NCBI GenBank assembly: GCA_964491265.1
Contig: CAZBFP010000005.1
Location: forward strand, 62,001-126,000
Source: JBBAGC01 sp964491265
GTDB lineage: Bacteria > Spirochaetota > UBA4802 > UBA5550
Direction of reading: 5' to 3'
DNA length: 64,000 bases
The position numbers were made by a program, and so were the translations under genes. Numbering within the stretch: position 1 is the stretch's first letter; each line of letters opens with the position of its first letter. Of the stretch, positions 50,734-58,528 are shown one piece after another. Below the pieces are notes generated by a model. It was not told the DNA's origin and ran no database searches. It worked only from the letters and a program-made list of their open reading frames with translations.

Positions 50734-50823
50734 ATGCCATGCGGTAAAAAGAAAAAAAGAAAAAAGATTGCAAATCATAAAAGAAAGAAGAGAAGAAGAC
50801 AGAATCGTCATAAAAAGAAGTAA
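50734..50823 (+). CDS. Very small basic protein, bS22/AURKAIP1-COX24 type
   Basis: A 29-residue protein, MPCGKKKKRKKIANHKRKKR followed by RRQNRHKKK. A strong SD, AAGGAG, lies 9 bp upstream and a terminator follows directly, so it is a real single-gene unit. Nearly all residues are Lys or Arg. The pattern matches tiny ribosomal-type proteins of the AURKAIP1/COX24 (bS22/mS38) kind known in Bacteroidetes and others. It probably binds rRNA in the small subunit. Confidence 0.8.
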   Translation: MPCGKKKKRKKIANHKRKKRRRQNRHKKK

Positions 50824-50840
50824 TCTGATCTGAAAGAAAC

Positions 50841-50873
50841 AAAGAGATTGGCTCAGAGTGCCAATCTCTTTTA
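50841..50873 (+). terminator. Rho-independent terminator
   Basis: AAAGAGATTGGC, loop TCAGAGT, GCCAATCTCTTTT: a 12-bp perfect stem ending in a short U-run, directly after the 29-residue gene. Confidence 0.88.
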
Positions 50874-50894
50874 CTATGGAAGGGAGATTTCTGA

Positions 50895-51599
50895 ATGCCT
50901 GAAGCAAGGAAAATACAGTTTGCATGGAAAAGGCGCCCCTCTGAAATAAGGGGGTATGAAAGAGCTCTGTATACAACTCTTGATAATGGCGATTATATAC
51001 GTGTAGATTATAATAACGGGGATCAGCGAGCCAGGCTTTATGTGGAAGTTCAGGATGAAAACAGTGCGTCATATTATTCGATTATAAGTCACGGCAAAAT
51101 AACTCTTGAAAGGAACAGTTCCGGCCGATCTACCAGGGTAGCAGAAGTGCTGAAGGAGAGGGCTGCTGAGTTTTCAACTATTCCTAATGAAGATGTTCTT
51201 AAACTGATAAATAATCAGTACGGTGTGCGAAGCGGCAGCGGAAAGATTGTTTCTGAAAAAGAGAAACAGAGACAAAACGAAATTGCTGAAACCCGTAAGA
51301 AATATTTCAAACATAATGAAGAAAACCCCTATTCACCTGATGATTATGCAGACGCGGCGCAGAGCAGAATTGCCTTTATAGATTTTTTTGATCTTGCGAC
51401 AGGGATCATTATCGGCGGCATTTTTTTCCTTCTTAACCAGTTCAGTTTTATTGCTATGGGAGCTTCATTTGCATTCTGGGGAATATTGATTGGACTTTTC
51501 GATATTGTGTTAAGAAACAGGGAGCCCGTATTTTCAAAAATTATACTTTTTCTTGGAGCAGGGACTGTTTTGTATATTTACGGATATTTTTATGTTTAA
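50895..51599 (+). CDS. Protein with two C-terminal membrane helices
   Basis: A 234-residue protein. Residues 1-100 form a soluble domain (EIRGYERALYTTLDNGDYIRVDY). A charged coil (about 115-140) follows, and two or three transmembrane helices occupy residues about 168-232. SD GGGAG precedes the ATG. No family is recognised. It is transcribed separately from the gene before it, given the terminator. Confidence 0.6.
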   Translation: MPEARKIQFAWKRRPSEIRGYERALYTTLDNGDYIRVDYNNGDQRARLYVEVQDENSASYYSIISHGKITLERNSSGRSTRVAEVLKERAAEFSTIPNEDVLKLINNQYGVRSGSGKIVSEKEKQRQNEIAETRKKYFKHNEENPYSPDDYADAAQSRIAFIDFFDLATGIIIGGIFFLLNQFSFIAMGASFAFWGILIGLFDIVLRNREPVFSKIILFLGAGTVLYIYGYFYV

Positions 51600-51667
51600 T
51601 TCTTTTATTGGAAATTAGTTAGTTTTTTTCTTGAATTCTTTTCCTTATTGATTTTATATTATACATC

Positions 51668-51782
51668 AATATAAACTTTTATATGGGTTTTAGTGTAAAA
51701 AAAGACTGTATTTCCCTGCAGCCTTCGGTTGCGGAGAAAAAAGAGCATTTTGAATTATAAAAAAGTTCAGGAATAGTTACTG
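51668..51782. repeat. Decayed element A, copy A4
   Basis: It lies in the 242-bp gap before cheW. The right half AGAGCATTTTGAATTATAAA and end TTCAGGAATAGTTACTG match the consensus, as does TTTTAGTGTAA on the left. The hairpin is reduced to CCCTGCAGCCTTCGGTTGCGG. The extreme left end is unclear, so the start is approximate. The right end faces cheW. Confidence 0.6.
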
Positions 51783-51841
51783 AGAATACTTAATGCTGTT
51801 ACATCTTTTCCGGAAAAATTCTTAAGGGTCAGGGAAATTAT

Positions 51842-52303
51842 ATGCACCAGAAAACTGCAGCAGTCTCTACTTCACAACAGATAGTATGTTTTAAAATCGG
51901 TACTGAAGAATATGGTATCGATATTCTGCAGGTTCAGGAAATCCTGAAAGTCCCTAAAATAACCCGGCTTCCAAAGTCTAAAGTCCATGTTCTTGGCGTT
52001 ATTGACTTAAGGGGAAAGGTTATTCCAATTATCGACCTTGGAAAAAAATTCGGTATTATTGCAGATCTCAGTAAATCGAGCAGAGCAATTGTGGTGGACA
52101 TTGACGGGAAGCAGGTTGGATTGGCAATCGACTCAGTTAGTCACGTTACAAAAGTGGATTCATCCGATGTGGAGCCCCCCCCACCTGTAGTTAAGGGGAT
52201 TTCAGGAAAATATATTGTCGGGATTGCCAAGCTGAAAACAGGTTTTATTGTTATTCTTGATATAAATCAGATTTTTTCCACTGAAGAAATAATGACAATG
52301 TAG
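51842..52303 (+). CDS. cheW: Chemotaxis coupling protein CheW
   Basis: A 153-residue CheW-fold protein with QQIVCFKIGTEEYGIDILQVQEILKVPKITRLPKSKVHVLGVIDLRGKVIPII as its body, containing the canonical NLRG-equivalent VIDLRGKVIPIIDL. It links receptors to CheA. No cheA, cheY or cheB is nearby, so the chemotaxis genes are split. It converges on the iron-ADH-family gene with a 7-bp gap. Confidence 0.95.
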   Translation: MHQKTAAVSTSQQIVCFKIGTEEYGIDILQVQEILKVPKITRLPKSKVHVLGVIDLRGKVIPIIDLGKKFGIIADLSKSSRAIVVDIDGKQVGLAIDSVSHVTKVDSSDVEPPPPVVKGISGKYIVGIAKLKTGFIVILDINQIFSTEEIMTM

Positions 52304-52310
52304 CTTTGAA

Positions 52311-53474
52311 TCAATAAGCTGCAATTAATATGGTTTCTATTTCATTTGCAGAAAGCGGTCTTGGAGTGTTTGTTATAAAAGGGTAGGTGCATGCCAGGCT
52401 TGCAATGTTTTTAAACTGACTTTGAGATATATTAAAAGATGATAATCTCTGAGGAATATCTACATCAAATTCCAGTTTTCTTACTGCTTCAACAGCTTTA
52501 ATTGCTGCTTCAATAACTGTAATATCTTTAATTTCCTCCCCCATTACCTTTGACATCTGAACATATTTTCCGGGCGAAGTTGTAAGATTGAATTCCATTA
52601 TATGCGGAATCATCAGAGAAACAGCAGTATCAACCTCAACATTGGAATAAGAAGAAATTGCAAGGGCTATTGCAAGTGATACAGAGAGGAATGATATTGA
52701 AAAAGCGATTCCCGACATTACTGATGATGTTGAAAGGAAGAGCCGGGGCACAGGATTTTGAGGCTCCCTGTATGCCAGAGGCAGATTTCTGAATATCAGG
52801 TCTATTGATTTAAGCGCGTAAATATTGATAATATCATTATTCATTGTGGAGATTACTGATTCAGTGGCCATTGCCAGGGAACTGGTTGATGTGCGCAGCA
52901 TTCTGCTTTCAGACACCTTTAATGTCAGTTCAGGGTCAACAATTGTTACTTTGGGATAGAGCAGGTTATTGTGGTAAGTCTTTAGTGTGGACTGGTGTAT
53001 CTCCCTGAGAAAGAAAAGGGGTGCTATTTCAAATCCGAAACATGGGTAGGCCGGCATTGTTATGAGGTTCACCGGCGGATTAAGTCTGTCCCTTGTTGTA
53101 AAAAGATCGTAGCAGAAAATGAAATTTGTTATAAGAAGAGAAATCGCTCTTGAGCAGTTGAGGGACTCAACTCCACCAAAACCGATTATAATATCACAGC
53201 GTGTTTTTTTAATGAATGAAACAGCCAGGTCAATGTCCTCTGTAGTCGGGGAGGGGGGTATCTGGTCGTAGATTATGCACCCCAGGCCATCTCTTTTAAA
53301 GGATCTGTATAATTCGGAAAGGGATTCATGGTAAATTTCAAAATCGGAAGAAGTAACGATAAATACAACTCTTGAACCATACCTGGAAACAATTTCGGAG
53401 GTCTTTCTGCTGATAGACTGCTTTATATAGATTTCTGTTGGCAGATGAAATTCTGGTAAAATATAGCCGTCCAA
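52311..53474 (-). CDS. Degenerate iron-containing alcohol dehydrogenase-family protein
   Basis: A 387-residue protein with the iron-ADH fold order: an N-terminal nucleotide-binding half with VVFIVTSSDFEIY and PSPTTEDIDLAVSFIKKTRCDIIIGFGGVES, then VDPELTLKVSESRMLRTSTSSLAMATE and LMIPHIMEFN. The GGGSxxD motif is reduced to GFGGVES. The usual metal ligands, one Asp and three His in DxxxH, H and PHG blocks, are largely absent: SLAMATE replaces DALTHALE, and the LVH...HPLG helix has no histidine. It is probably a catalytically inactive relative with another role. It sits beside flgM and cheW. Confidence 0.75.
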   Translation of the reverse strand: MDGYILPEFHLPTEIYIKQSISRKTSEIVSRYGSRVVFIVTSSDFEIYHESLSELYRSFKRDGLGCIIYDQIPPSPTTEDIDLAVSFIKKTRCDIIIGFGGVESLNCSRAISLLITNFIFCYDLFTTRDRLNPPVNLITMPAYPCFGFEIAPLFFLREIHQSTLKTYHNNLLYPKVTIVDPELTLKVSESRMLRTSTSSLAMATESVISTMNNDIINIYALKSIDLIFRNLPLAYREPQNPVPRLFLSTSSVMSGIAFSISFLSVSLAIALAISSYSNVEVDTAVSLMIPHIMEFNLTTSPGKYVQMSKVMGEEIKDITVIEAAIKAVEAVRKLEFDVDIPQRLSSFNISQSQFKNIASLACTYPFITNTPRPLSANEIETILIAAY

Positions 53475-53579
53475 ATCTCTCCATCCCTGATCATTTAATG
53501 TCCTGTTTCTACGGTCCTGATGCTCCGTATAGGGCGCGTAAAATATAAATATTTAAGGATAAATTTTCAGTTTTACAAC

Positions 53580-53614
53580 AAAAAAGGCGGACATAATATT
53601 ATCCCCGCCTTTCG
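53580..53614 (-). terminator. Terminator after flgM
   Basis: On the reverse strand GGCGG and CCGCC flank a weaker inner stem (GGATAATATTATGTCC) and are followed by a TTTTTT run. It lies 35 bp after the flgM stop codon. Confidence 0.75.
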
Positions 53615-53648
53615 GTAATAAGAATAAAGAAAATTATTCTTTTCTTCG

Positions 53649-53939
53649 TTATCTCAGGAGAAAATTAGCAATTTTATCTGCTACCATCTCCAGCATTTTA
53701 TTGTTGTCAAAATCGTATGTACCGTTATCGATTTTTGCTTTAATCTCTTTTACGCGTTCGGCTCTTATATCCGGGGTATCTTTTATCAGCTGTACATTTT
53801 TTGCTGTATCAGCTGCCTGTTTCCCTTCAGTGGAAATCTGAATAGTATCTCCCCTGGAGTCATCTTTTTTCCCAGAAACCGGTTTGCTCTTCTTTGTTTC
53901 CGGAATGTTGTTTATGTTTCCTATTTTATCGATTACCAT
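53649..53939 (-). CDS. flgM: Anti-sigma-28 factor FlgM
   Basis: A 96-residue protein. The N-terminal half is polar and probably disordered, and the C-terminal half has DIRAERVKEIKAKIDNGTYDFDNNKMLEMVADKIANFLL, the FlgM sigma-binding pattern. FlgM holds FliA inactive until hook completion allows its export. A sigma-28 promoter lies directly upstream, giving a feedback loop, and a terminator follows, so it is a single-gene unit away from fliA. Confidence 0.88.
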   Translation of the reverse strand: MVIDKIGNINNIPETKKSKPVSGKKDDSRGDTIQISTEGKQAADTAKNVQLIKDTPDIRAERVKEIKAKIDNGTYDFDNNKMLEMVADKIANFLLR

Positions 53940-53969
53940 AGTTAATAACCCTTCTATTTTCTATTATAT

Positions 53970-53996
53970 ATATCGGTTTTTTTTGTCAAATCTTTA
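53970..53996 (-). promoter_or_regulatory. Sigma-28 (FliA) promoter of flgM
   Basis: Reverse strand: TAAAGATT (53989-53996), an 11-bp spacer, then ACCGATAT (53970-53977). Compared with the FliA consensus TAAAGTTT-N11-GCCGATAA, the spacing is exact and the core CCGATA is intact. It ends about 30 bp before the flgM ATG. Confidence 0.75.
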
Positions 53997-54043
53997 ATCA
54001 AATAATCAATAATGGCATTATATGTTATTTTAATTTACAATTA

Positions 54044-55132
54044 TCAGAAAAGAATGCCTAATCCGGCGTAAATACCTGACATCTCTACATGTTCGCCTTT
54101 TGAAAAGATTCTTTTATATATAATTCCTGCTTTTATTTCCAATGCACTGAACCTGTGAGATGCATATAGGGAAGTATCCAGGTAAGGATCTTTGGATGAT
54201 ATTTTCACCCCTGGTAACATCAGAGGGGCATCGGGATCCATTATTATTGTTGTTTCCATTATCCCGCCTCCTCCTGAGAATATAAAAGAAGATTTTTCTG
54301 TAAGATTGTATTTCAGGTGGGCATTAAAAGATCCGCCCTGGAAATCAACCTCATAGTGTTCAGTAAAATTTTTATCTGAGGAGTCGCTCTGAATGTAGTC
54401 GTATTTTACTGAAAAAGCAAGCATCCTGGAAAGATCGAGCATTAAATATGGGCTGGCAAAGTATGCGTCATTGTAGAAATCACTCCATGGTTTCTGTATA
54501 AAAAGATAACCTGCATCTACCCCGATAGAGAAATTTCTTAAAAAATTATGAAAAGGAATAAAAGGGGAGGGCCTGAAACGCTCCTTATCAAGTTCAGCCA
54601 TGATTGTAATTTTGCTGATAATTTCATTAGAAATAGCATCTGTGGTCTCTTTGAACAGCACCCCCAGTTCACTGCTCCTGTGCTCAAAAGTCGAAATGTC
54701 ATAGCCTTTTGCATTAAAAACAGTAACAGAAACAATCAGTGTCCCATCTGTTATTGAGCATTCACCTGAAACAAGATAATCTGCTGCATTTTCACCCGAA
54801 ATCCTTACGAGTTCTTTGATATGGTTTATACGTTCATCTTCGTTCTCAAAAGTATCTTTGATCTTAAGTGTATCATATTTTCTTGAGGAAAGATAGACCC
54901 CTTGAGAATTGATGTTTTTTGAAAGGGTTTGAGGGATGATAAATGAGTAATACTGAAATTTTTTAATGCTATCATCTTTGTTAATGACAGTTTCATCAGG
55001 TTCAGGTGCAAGGTAATTAAAATTCAATATAAGCATTGAGCTTTTCCCGGTATTATCTGCTTCGGGGAAAGCTGAAATAGGTAAAATCAGCAGAAGTATT
55101 AAGAGAAATAATTTATTATTTTTATTTTTCAT
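54044..55132 (-). CDS. Outer-membrane beta-barrel protein with FlgO/CsgG-like N-terminal domain
   Basis: A 362-residue protein. The signal peptide is NNKLFLLILLLILPISAFPEA. Residues about 25-175 resemble the CsgG/FlgO/LpoB-type domain (ENAADYLVSGECSITDGTLIVSVTVFNAKG). Residues about 195-362 are alternating beta strands ending AGLGILF, typical of a small outer-membrane barrel. The substrate or partner is unknown. Element A5 lies 31 bp upstream in the usual orientation. Confidence 0.7.
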   Translation of the reverse strand: MKNKNNKLFLLILLLILPISAFPEADNTGKSSMLILNFNYLAPEPDETVINKDDSIKKFQYYSFIIPQTLSKNINSQGVYLSSRKYDTLKIKDTFENEDERINHIKELVRISGENAADYLVSGECSITDGTLIVSVTVFNAKGYDISTFEHRSSELGVLFKETTDAISNEIISKITIMAELDKERFRPSPFIPFHNFLRNFSIGVDAGYLFIQKPWSDFYNDAYFASPYLMLDLSRMLAFSVKYDYIQSDSSDKNFTEHYEVDFQGGSFNAHLKYNLTEKSSFIFSGGGGIMETTIIMDPDAPLMLPGVKISSKDPYLDTSLYASHRFSALEIKAGIIYKRIFSKGEHVEMSGIYAGLGILF

Positions 55133-55162
55133 TTTCCGGTTCTTATTTTTTTTATTAAATAA

Positions 55163-55283
55163 CAGTGTTAATTCCTTAACTTTTATCTGGAATAAAATTC
55201 TCTAATATCCCCGCCGCCGTAGGCGGCGGGGATATTAAAAACATCATTATTGCACTAAAAAATATCTTAAGGAATAATTACTG
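55163..55283. repeat. Dispersed palindromic element A, copy A5
   Basis: A 121-bp, almost perfect copy, differing from A1 (7712) at few positions: the loop is GTA instead of TAC, and the end is TTAAGGAATAATTACTG. The GTTAAGGAATTAACACTG end (reverse strand) faces the gene at 54044-55132. Confidence 0.9.
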
Positions 55284-55326
55284 ATTAAATACTGTTTATT
55301 TTTTTTAAGAAATGTCAATGTATTTT

Positions 55327-56517
55327 TTATGTGGAGTATTCAGCATTAATCCGCACATAATCATAGGATAGGTCAGATGTTAATATTGATGCCTCCCCCT
55401 TACCGATTCCTATATGGATGTTAATATTATAACTCTTTCTGTTGAGAATTTCAGAAAGAATGCTGTAGTCCACATCTTCTGTTTTACCCTTCAGGAAAAG
55501 CGCAATATCTTCAATGAATATGGACAGTAGACTCTCTTCTACTTCAGCGCCGGAATAACCTGCAGCACATGCTATGCGCCCCCAGTTGGGGTCATTCCCG
55601 AAAATTGCTGTTTTAACGAGGAGAGAATTAGAAACAGATTTTGCTATCAGTACAGCCTCCCTGTTATCAGCTGCTCCGGTAACATTTACGCGTACAACTT
55701 TTGTTACACCTTCACCGTCAAACATGAGCATTTCTGCAAGTTCTGAAAGAATATATTCAAGGGCTTCTGTAAATTCCTGAAGGTCTTTTCCCCCGGTAAT
55801 AGGGGCATCTGAAACAGGGGATAGTATAATGGCAGTATCATTAGTTGACGTGTCGCCGTCAATTGTAATTGAGTTGAATGTTTTATCAACTGCTCCTTTA
55901 AATATTTTATCAAGGTCATTTTTGCCTACAGATGCATCAGTGATAATAAACGAAAGGAGTGTGGCCATATCCGGTGCAATCATACCTGATCCTTTTGCCA
56001 CACCTGCAATTGTATATTCTCTATTGGCGCAGGTGAATTTAGCAGCCCGGGCTTTCGGCACCGTATCTGTAGTCATAATCGCTTCCGCTACAGAGGAACC
56101 CTTCTCCCGGGCAAGCCCTTTAAGTAGAAGGTCGTGAGATTTCAGCATCTTTTCAAGGGGGAGCTGCCTCCCGATAATCCCTGTTGATGCCATTAGTATG
56201 CTTTCTTTATCTGTGCCAAGTTTTGCCGCAATATCTGCTGTAAGAATAGCGGCATTTGAGTAGCCTTCATCACCGGTACAGGCATTGGCATTGGTGGCAT
56301 TGATCAGTATTGCATTAACAGGCCTGCTGATCCGTTCCCTGCATATTTTTACAGGTGCGGCATATATTTTATTTTTAGTAAAAACCGCGGAAGCATTACA
56401 TGGCGCATCTGAAGCAATAATCGTATAATCGAGTCTATTTTCATATCTTATGCCGCAGCTTATAGAAGAAAATCTGAAACCGCGTACAGTTTCAAGGCCG
56501 CCTTCAATTTTATTCAT
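55327..56517 (-). CDS. argJ: Bifunctional glutamate N-acetyltransferase / ornithine acetyltransferase ArgJ
   Basis: A 396-residue precursor that cleaves itself before the threonine of the block MIAPDMATLLSF (near residue 185) to give alpha and beta chains. Other blocks are NAILINATNANACTGDEGY, TGIIGRQLPLEKM and FNSITIDGDTSTNDT. It transfers acetyl from N-acetylornithine to glutamate in cyclic arginine biosynthesis. No other arg gene is adjacent. Length is normal. Confidence 0.95.
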   Translation of the reverse strand: MNKIEGGLETVRGFRFSSISCGIRYENRLDYTIIASDAPCNASAVFTKNKIYAAPVKICRERISRPVNAILINATNANACTGDEGYSNAAILTADIAAKLGTDKESILMASTGIIGRQLPLEKMLKSHDLLLKGLAREKGSSVAEAIMTTDTVPKARAAKFTCANREYTIAGVAKGSGMIAPDMATLLSFIITDASVGKNDLDKIFKGAVDKTFNSITIDGDTSTNDTAIILSPVSDAPITGGKDLQEFTEALEYILSELAEMLMFDGEGVTKVVRVNVTGAADNREAVLIAKSVSNSLLVKTAIFGNDPNWGRIACAAGYSGAEVEESLLSIFIEDIALFLKGKTEDVDYSILSEILNRKSYNINIHIGIGKGEASILTSDLSYDYVRINAEYST

Positions 56518-56582
56518 ATCTGGTTCACCTTAAGTTTGATAACCGGAATAATATATTTAACCCGATTTTTTATATTTTAATG

Positions 56583-56703
56583 CAATGTTAATTCCTTAAC
56601 TTTTATTAGAGATAAAATGCTCTAATATCCCCACCACCGAAGGCGGCGGGGATATTGAAAACAGCATAATTAGACTAAAATATATCTTCAGGAATAATTA
56701 CTG
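56583..56703. repeat. Dispersed palindromic element A, copy A6
   Basis: A 121-bp copy in the 442-bp gene-free stretch 56518-56959; nothing else is recognised there. The left hairpin arm is CCCCACCACC against GGCGGCGGGG. These changes give A-C mismatches on one strand but G-U pairs on the RNA read toward argJ, so the fold survives only in that direction. The conserved end faces argJ 65 bp away. Confidence 0.88.
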
Positions 56704-56959
56704 ATTTTAATGCTTCATTTTATATGCAATAAATTTTTTTTATAATAATTGTAATATCGGAATAATTCTATTATATTGTAGATAAGTTTATTTATCCGCA
56801 CATTATATTAATCTTAAGGTATTGCTTTAAGCTGCTTTTTTTGTATTTGATGATTATTTAAATTGACAAGCTGCAATTGGATTAGTTACTTTAAATGTGT
56901 CTATCACTCTTTTATTCCAGTTTTTTATTTGACACTCAGGATTAAATGTACTAGAAAAT

Positions 56960-57325
56960 ATGCAAGTGAAAAAGAAAAGGTTTAAAGTGAAAATTGATAT
57001 AATACAGCATGGTAAAGTTACTGTTGTTAAATTACCCCGAAATTTTTATATAGGGAATATTATTGATATTGAAGATGCATGGGATAAACTTGTTGTAGGT
57101 ATGCCCGAGATTGTAGGCTTTGATTGTGAAATCCTTGAGTTTATTGATTCCTCTGCAATTGGGACACTTGTGAAATTTTTTAACAATTCTGTAAAAAAAG
57201 ATATAAAAATGTATATTTTCGGTCTTAAAGGTGATCTTGTTAAGATATTTGAAACTACAAAAATCGACAGGGTTATGGCTGTAGTGTCAAGGGAAGAATT
57301 TGAAGAAAAATTTCTTGGCAAATAG
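56960..57325 (+). CDS. STAS domain protein (anti-sigma factor antagonist type)
   Basis: A 121-residue single STAS domain: VTVVKLPRNFYIGNIIDIEDAW, then CEILEFIDSSAIGTLVKFFN with the phosphorylatable serine in DSSAIG, and KMYIFGLKGDLVKIFETTKIDRV. Such proteins bind an anti-sigma kinase and are switched by phosphorylation. No kinase or phosphatase partner is in the window. No clear SD precedes the ATG at 56960. It overlaps the next gene by 26 bp. Confidence 0.88.
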   Translation: MQVKKKRFKVKIDIIQHGKVTVVKLPRNFYIGNIIDIEDAWDKLVVGMPEIVGFDCEILEFIDSSAIGTLVKFFNNSVKKDIKMYIFGLKGDLVKIFETTKIDRVMAVVSREEFEEKFLGK

Positions 57326-57836
57326 TAATTCCCCGATAAAATTGATTTTAAAACAAAGAAATATATTCCATAATCATTTCACTACAGTTATTCTTCTGTT
57401 TTCCATTCTGTTTGTATCGTGCACCCCTCATCATAAAATAACAACTGTTGAATTTTTACCTGGTAGCAAAAGAGGGGCTGTAGTTAAAAGCGCTGAAAAA
57501 ATGCTTGGAACCAGATACAGGTATGGCGGGAGTGATCCTAAAGGTTTTGACTGTTCAGGGCTTACCTCCTATGCTTTCAGGCAGCATGGGTTTACTATCC
57601 CCAGGACAGCAGGGGAGCAGTTTAAGCAGGGGAGAAGGATATCTATTAAGAGGGCGCAGCCCGGGGATCTGGTATTCTTCCGCATTTCCGGTTCGAATAT
57701 TTCACATGTGGGGATGTATCTTGGGGATTTCAGATTTATACATGCGCCCAGGCCGGGGAAAAGAGTTGCATATGAAGATATCCGTAAGGATTACTGGAGA
57801 AAAAGATATGCCGGAACTGTCACATATTTTCGATAA
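57300..57836 (+). CDS. NlpC/P60 peptidoglycan hydrolase lipoprotein
   Basis: A 178-residue protein. The N-terminus (TVILLFSILFVSC, lipobox Cys near 41) is a lipoprotein signal with a long leader; the TTG start at 57300 is uncertain. The NlpC/P60 domain has the catalytic cysteine in GSDPKGFDCSGLTSYAF, the histidine in ISHVGMYLGD and a second histidine in FIHAPRPGKRV. It cleaves gamma-D-glutamyl-diamino acid links in peptidoglycan at the cell envelope. Confidence 0.88.
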   Translation: MKKNFLANSNSPIKLILKQRNIFHNHFTTVILLFSILFVSCTPHHKITTVEFLPGSKRGAVVKSAEKMLGTRYRYGGSDPKGFDCSGLTSYAFRQHGFTIPRTAGEQFKQGRRISIKRAQPGDLVFFRISGSNISHVGMYLGDFRFIHAPRPGKRVAYEDIRKDYWRKRYAGTVTYFR

Positions 57837-57916
57837 TGTTGATAAAAAAATATTATTAGTTGACAGATTTGTATATGGGTGTTAATATATTATTGATATT
57901 AAGAATCTGGAGAATT

Positions 57917-58396
57917 ATGCGGATTGGAATTTATCCCGGGTCTTTTGATCCTTTAACATATGGGCATCTCGATATAATCGAGAGGGCAACTAAAATATGT
58001 GATAAACTGGTTGTTGGTATCCTTGTCAATAGTTCAAAAAATTCTTTATTCGATGTTGAAGAGCGGGTAGAGATTTTAAAAGAGAGTTGTAAGGATTTTA
58101 ATACAATAGAAGTAATAGCATTTGGTGGTTTATTGGTTGATTTTTGTAAGGAGAATGGCGTTAATTCCATTATAAGGGGCCTTCGGGCAGTGAGTGATTT
58201 TGAATATGAAATTACCCTTGCTTCAATCAATAGAAGACTTGCACCGGATGTTGAGACAATCTTTCTGATGGGAAGGGACGAAAACCTTTTTGTTTCATCC
58301 AGTCTTGTCAAGGAAGTGGCCAGGTATCGCGGAGACGTAACATCACTAGTTCCCCCATATGTAGCTTCCAGAATCCAGCAGAAATTTCCATCTTAA
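57917..58396 (+). CDS. coaD: Phosphopantetheine adenylyltransferase CoaD
   Basis: About 159 residues from the ATG at 57917, with GGAG upstream; an in-frame start at 57860 adds a non-homologous leader. Motifs MRIGIYPGSFDPLTYGHLDIIERA (TxGH), IIRGLRAVSDFEYE and VSSSLVKEVARYRGDV are complete. It makes dephospho-CoA from 4'-phosphopantetheine and ATP. Confidence 0.96.
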   Translation: MRIGIYPGSFDPLTYGHLDIIERATKICDKLVVGILVNSSKNSLFDVEERVEILKESCKDFNTIEVIAFGGLLVDFCKENGVNSIIRGLRAVSDFEYEITLASINRRLAPDVETIFLMGRDENLFVSSSLVKEVARYRGDVTSLVPPYVASRIQQKFPS

Positions 58397-58528
58397 AATC
58401 CCTTTGCAGCATTAACCGTTTCAGGTTTAATCTGTAACTGTAACGGCTTATTCTGCCGTGTTTTAAATATTGAAACAGGATTAAAGGTTATTGGTAACCT
58501 TAAAAAAGATGCGTTAGGGAGGTTCAAA

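Noticed and set aside
7712..56703. CRISPR array suggested by repeated GC hairpins
   Set aside because: The repeats are about 120 bp, scattered many kb apart and in both orientations, with no spacers or cas genes.
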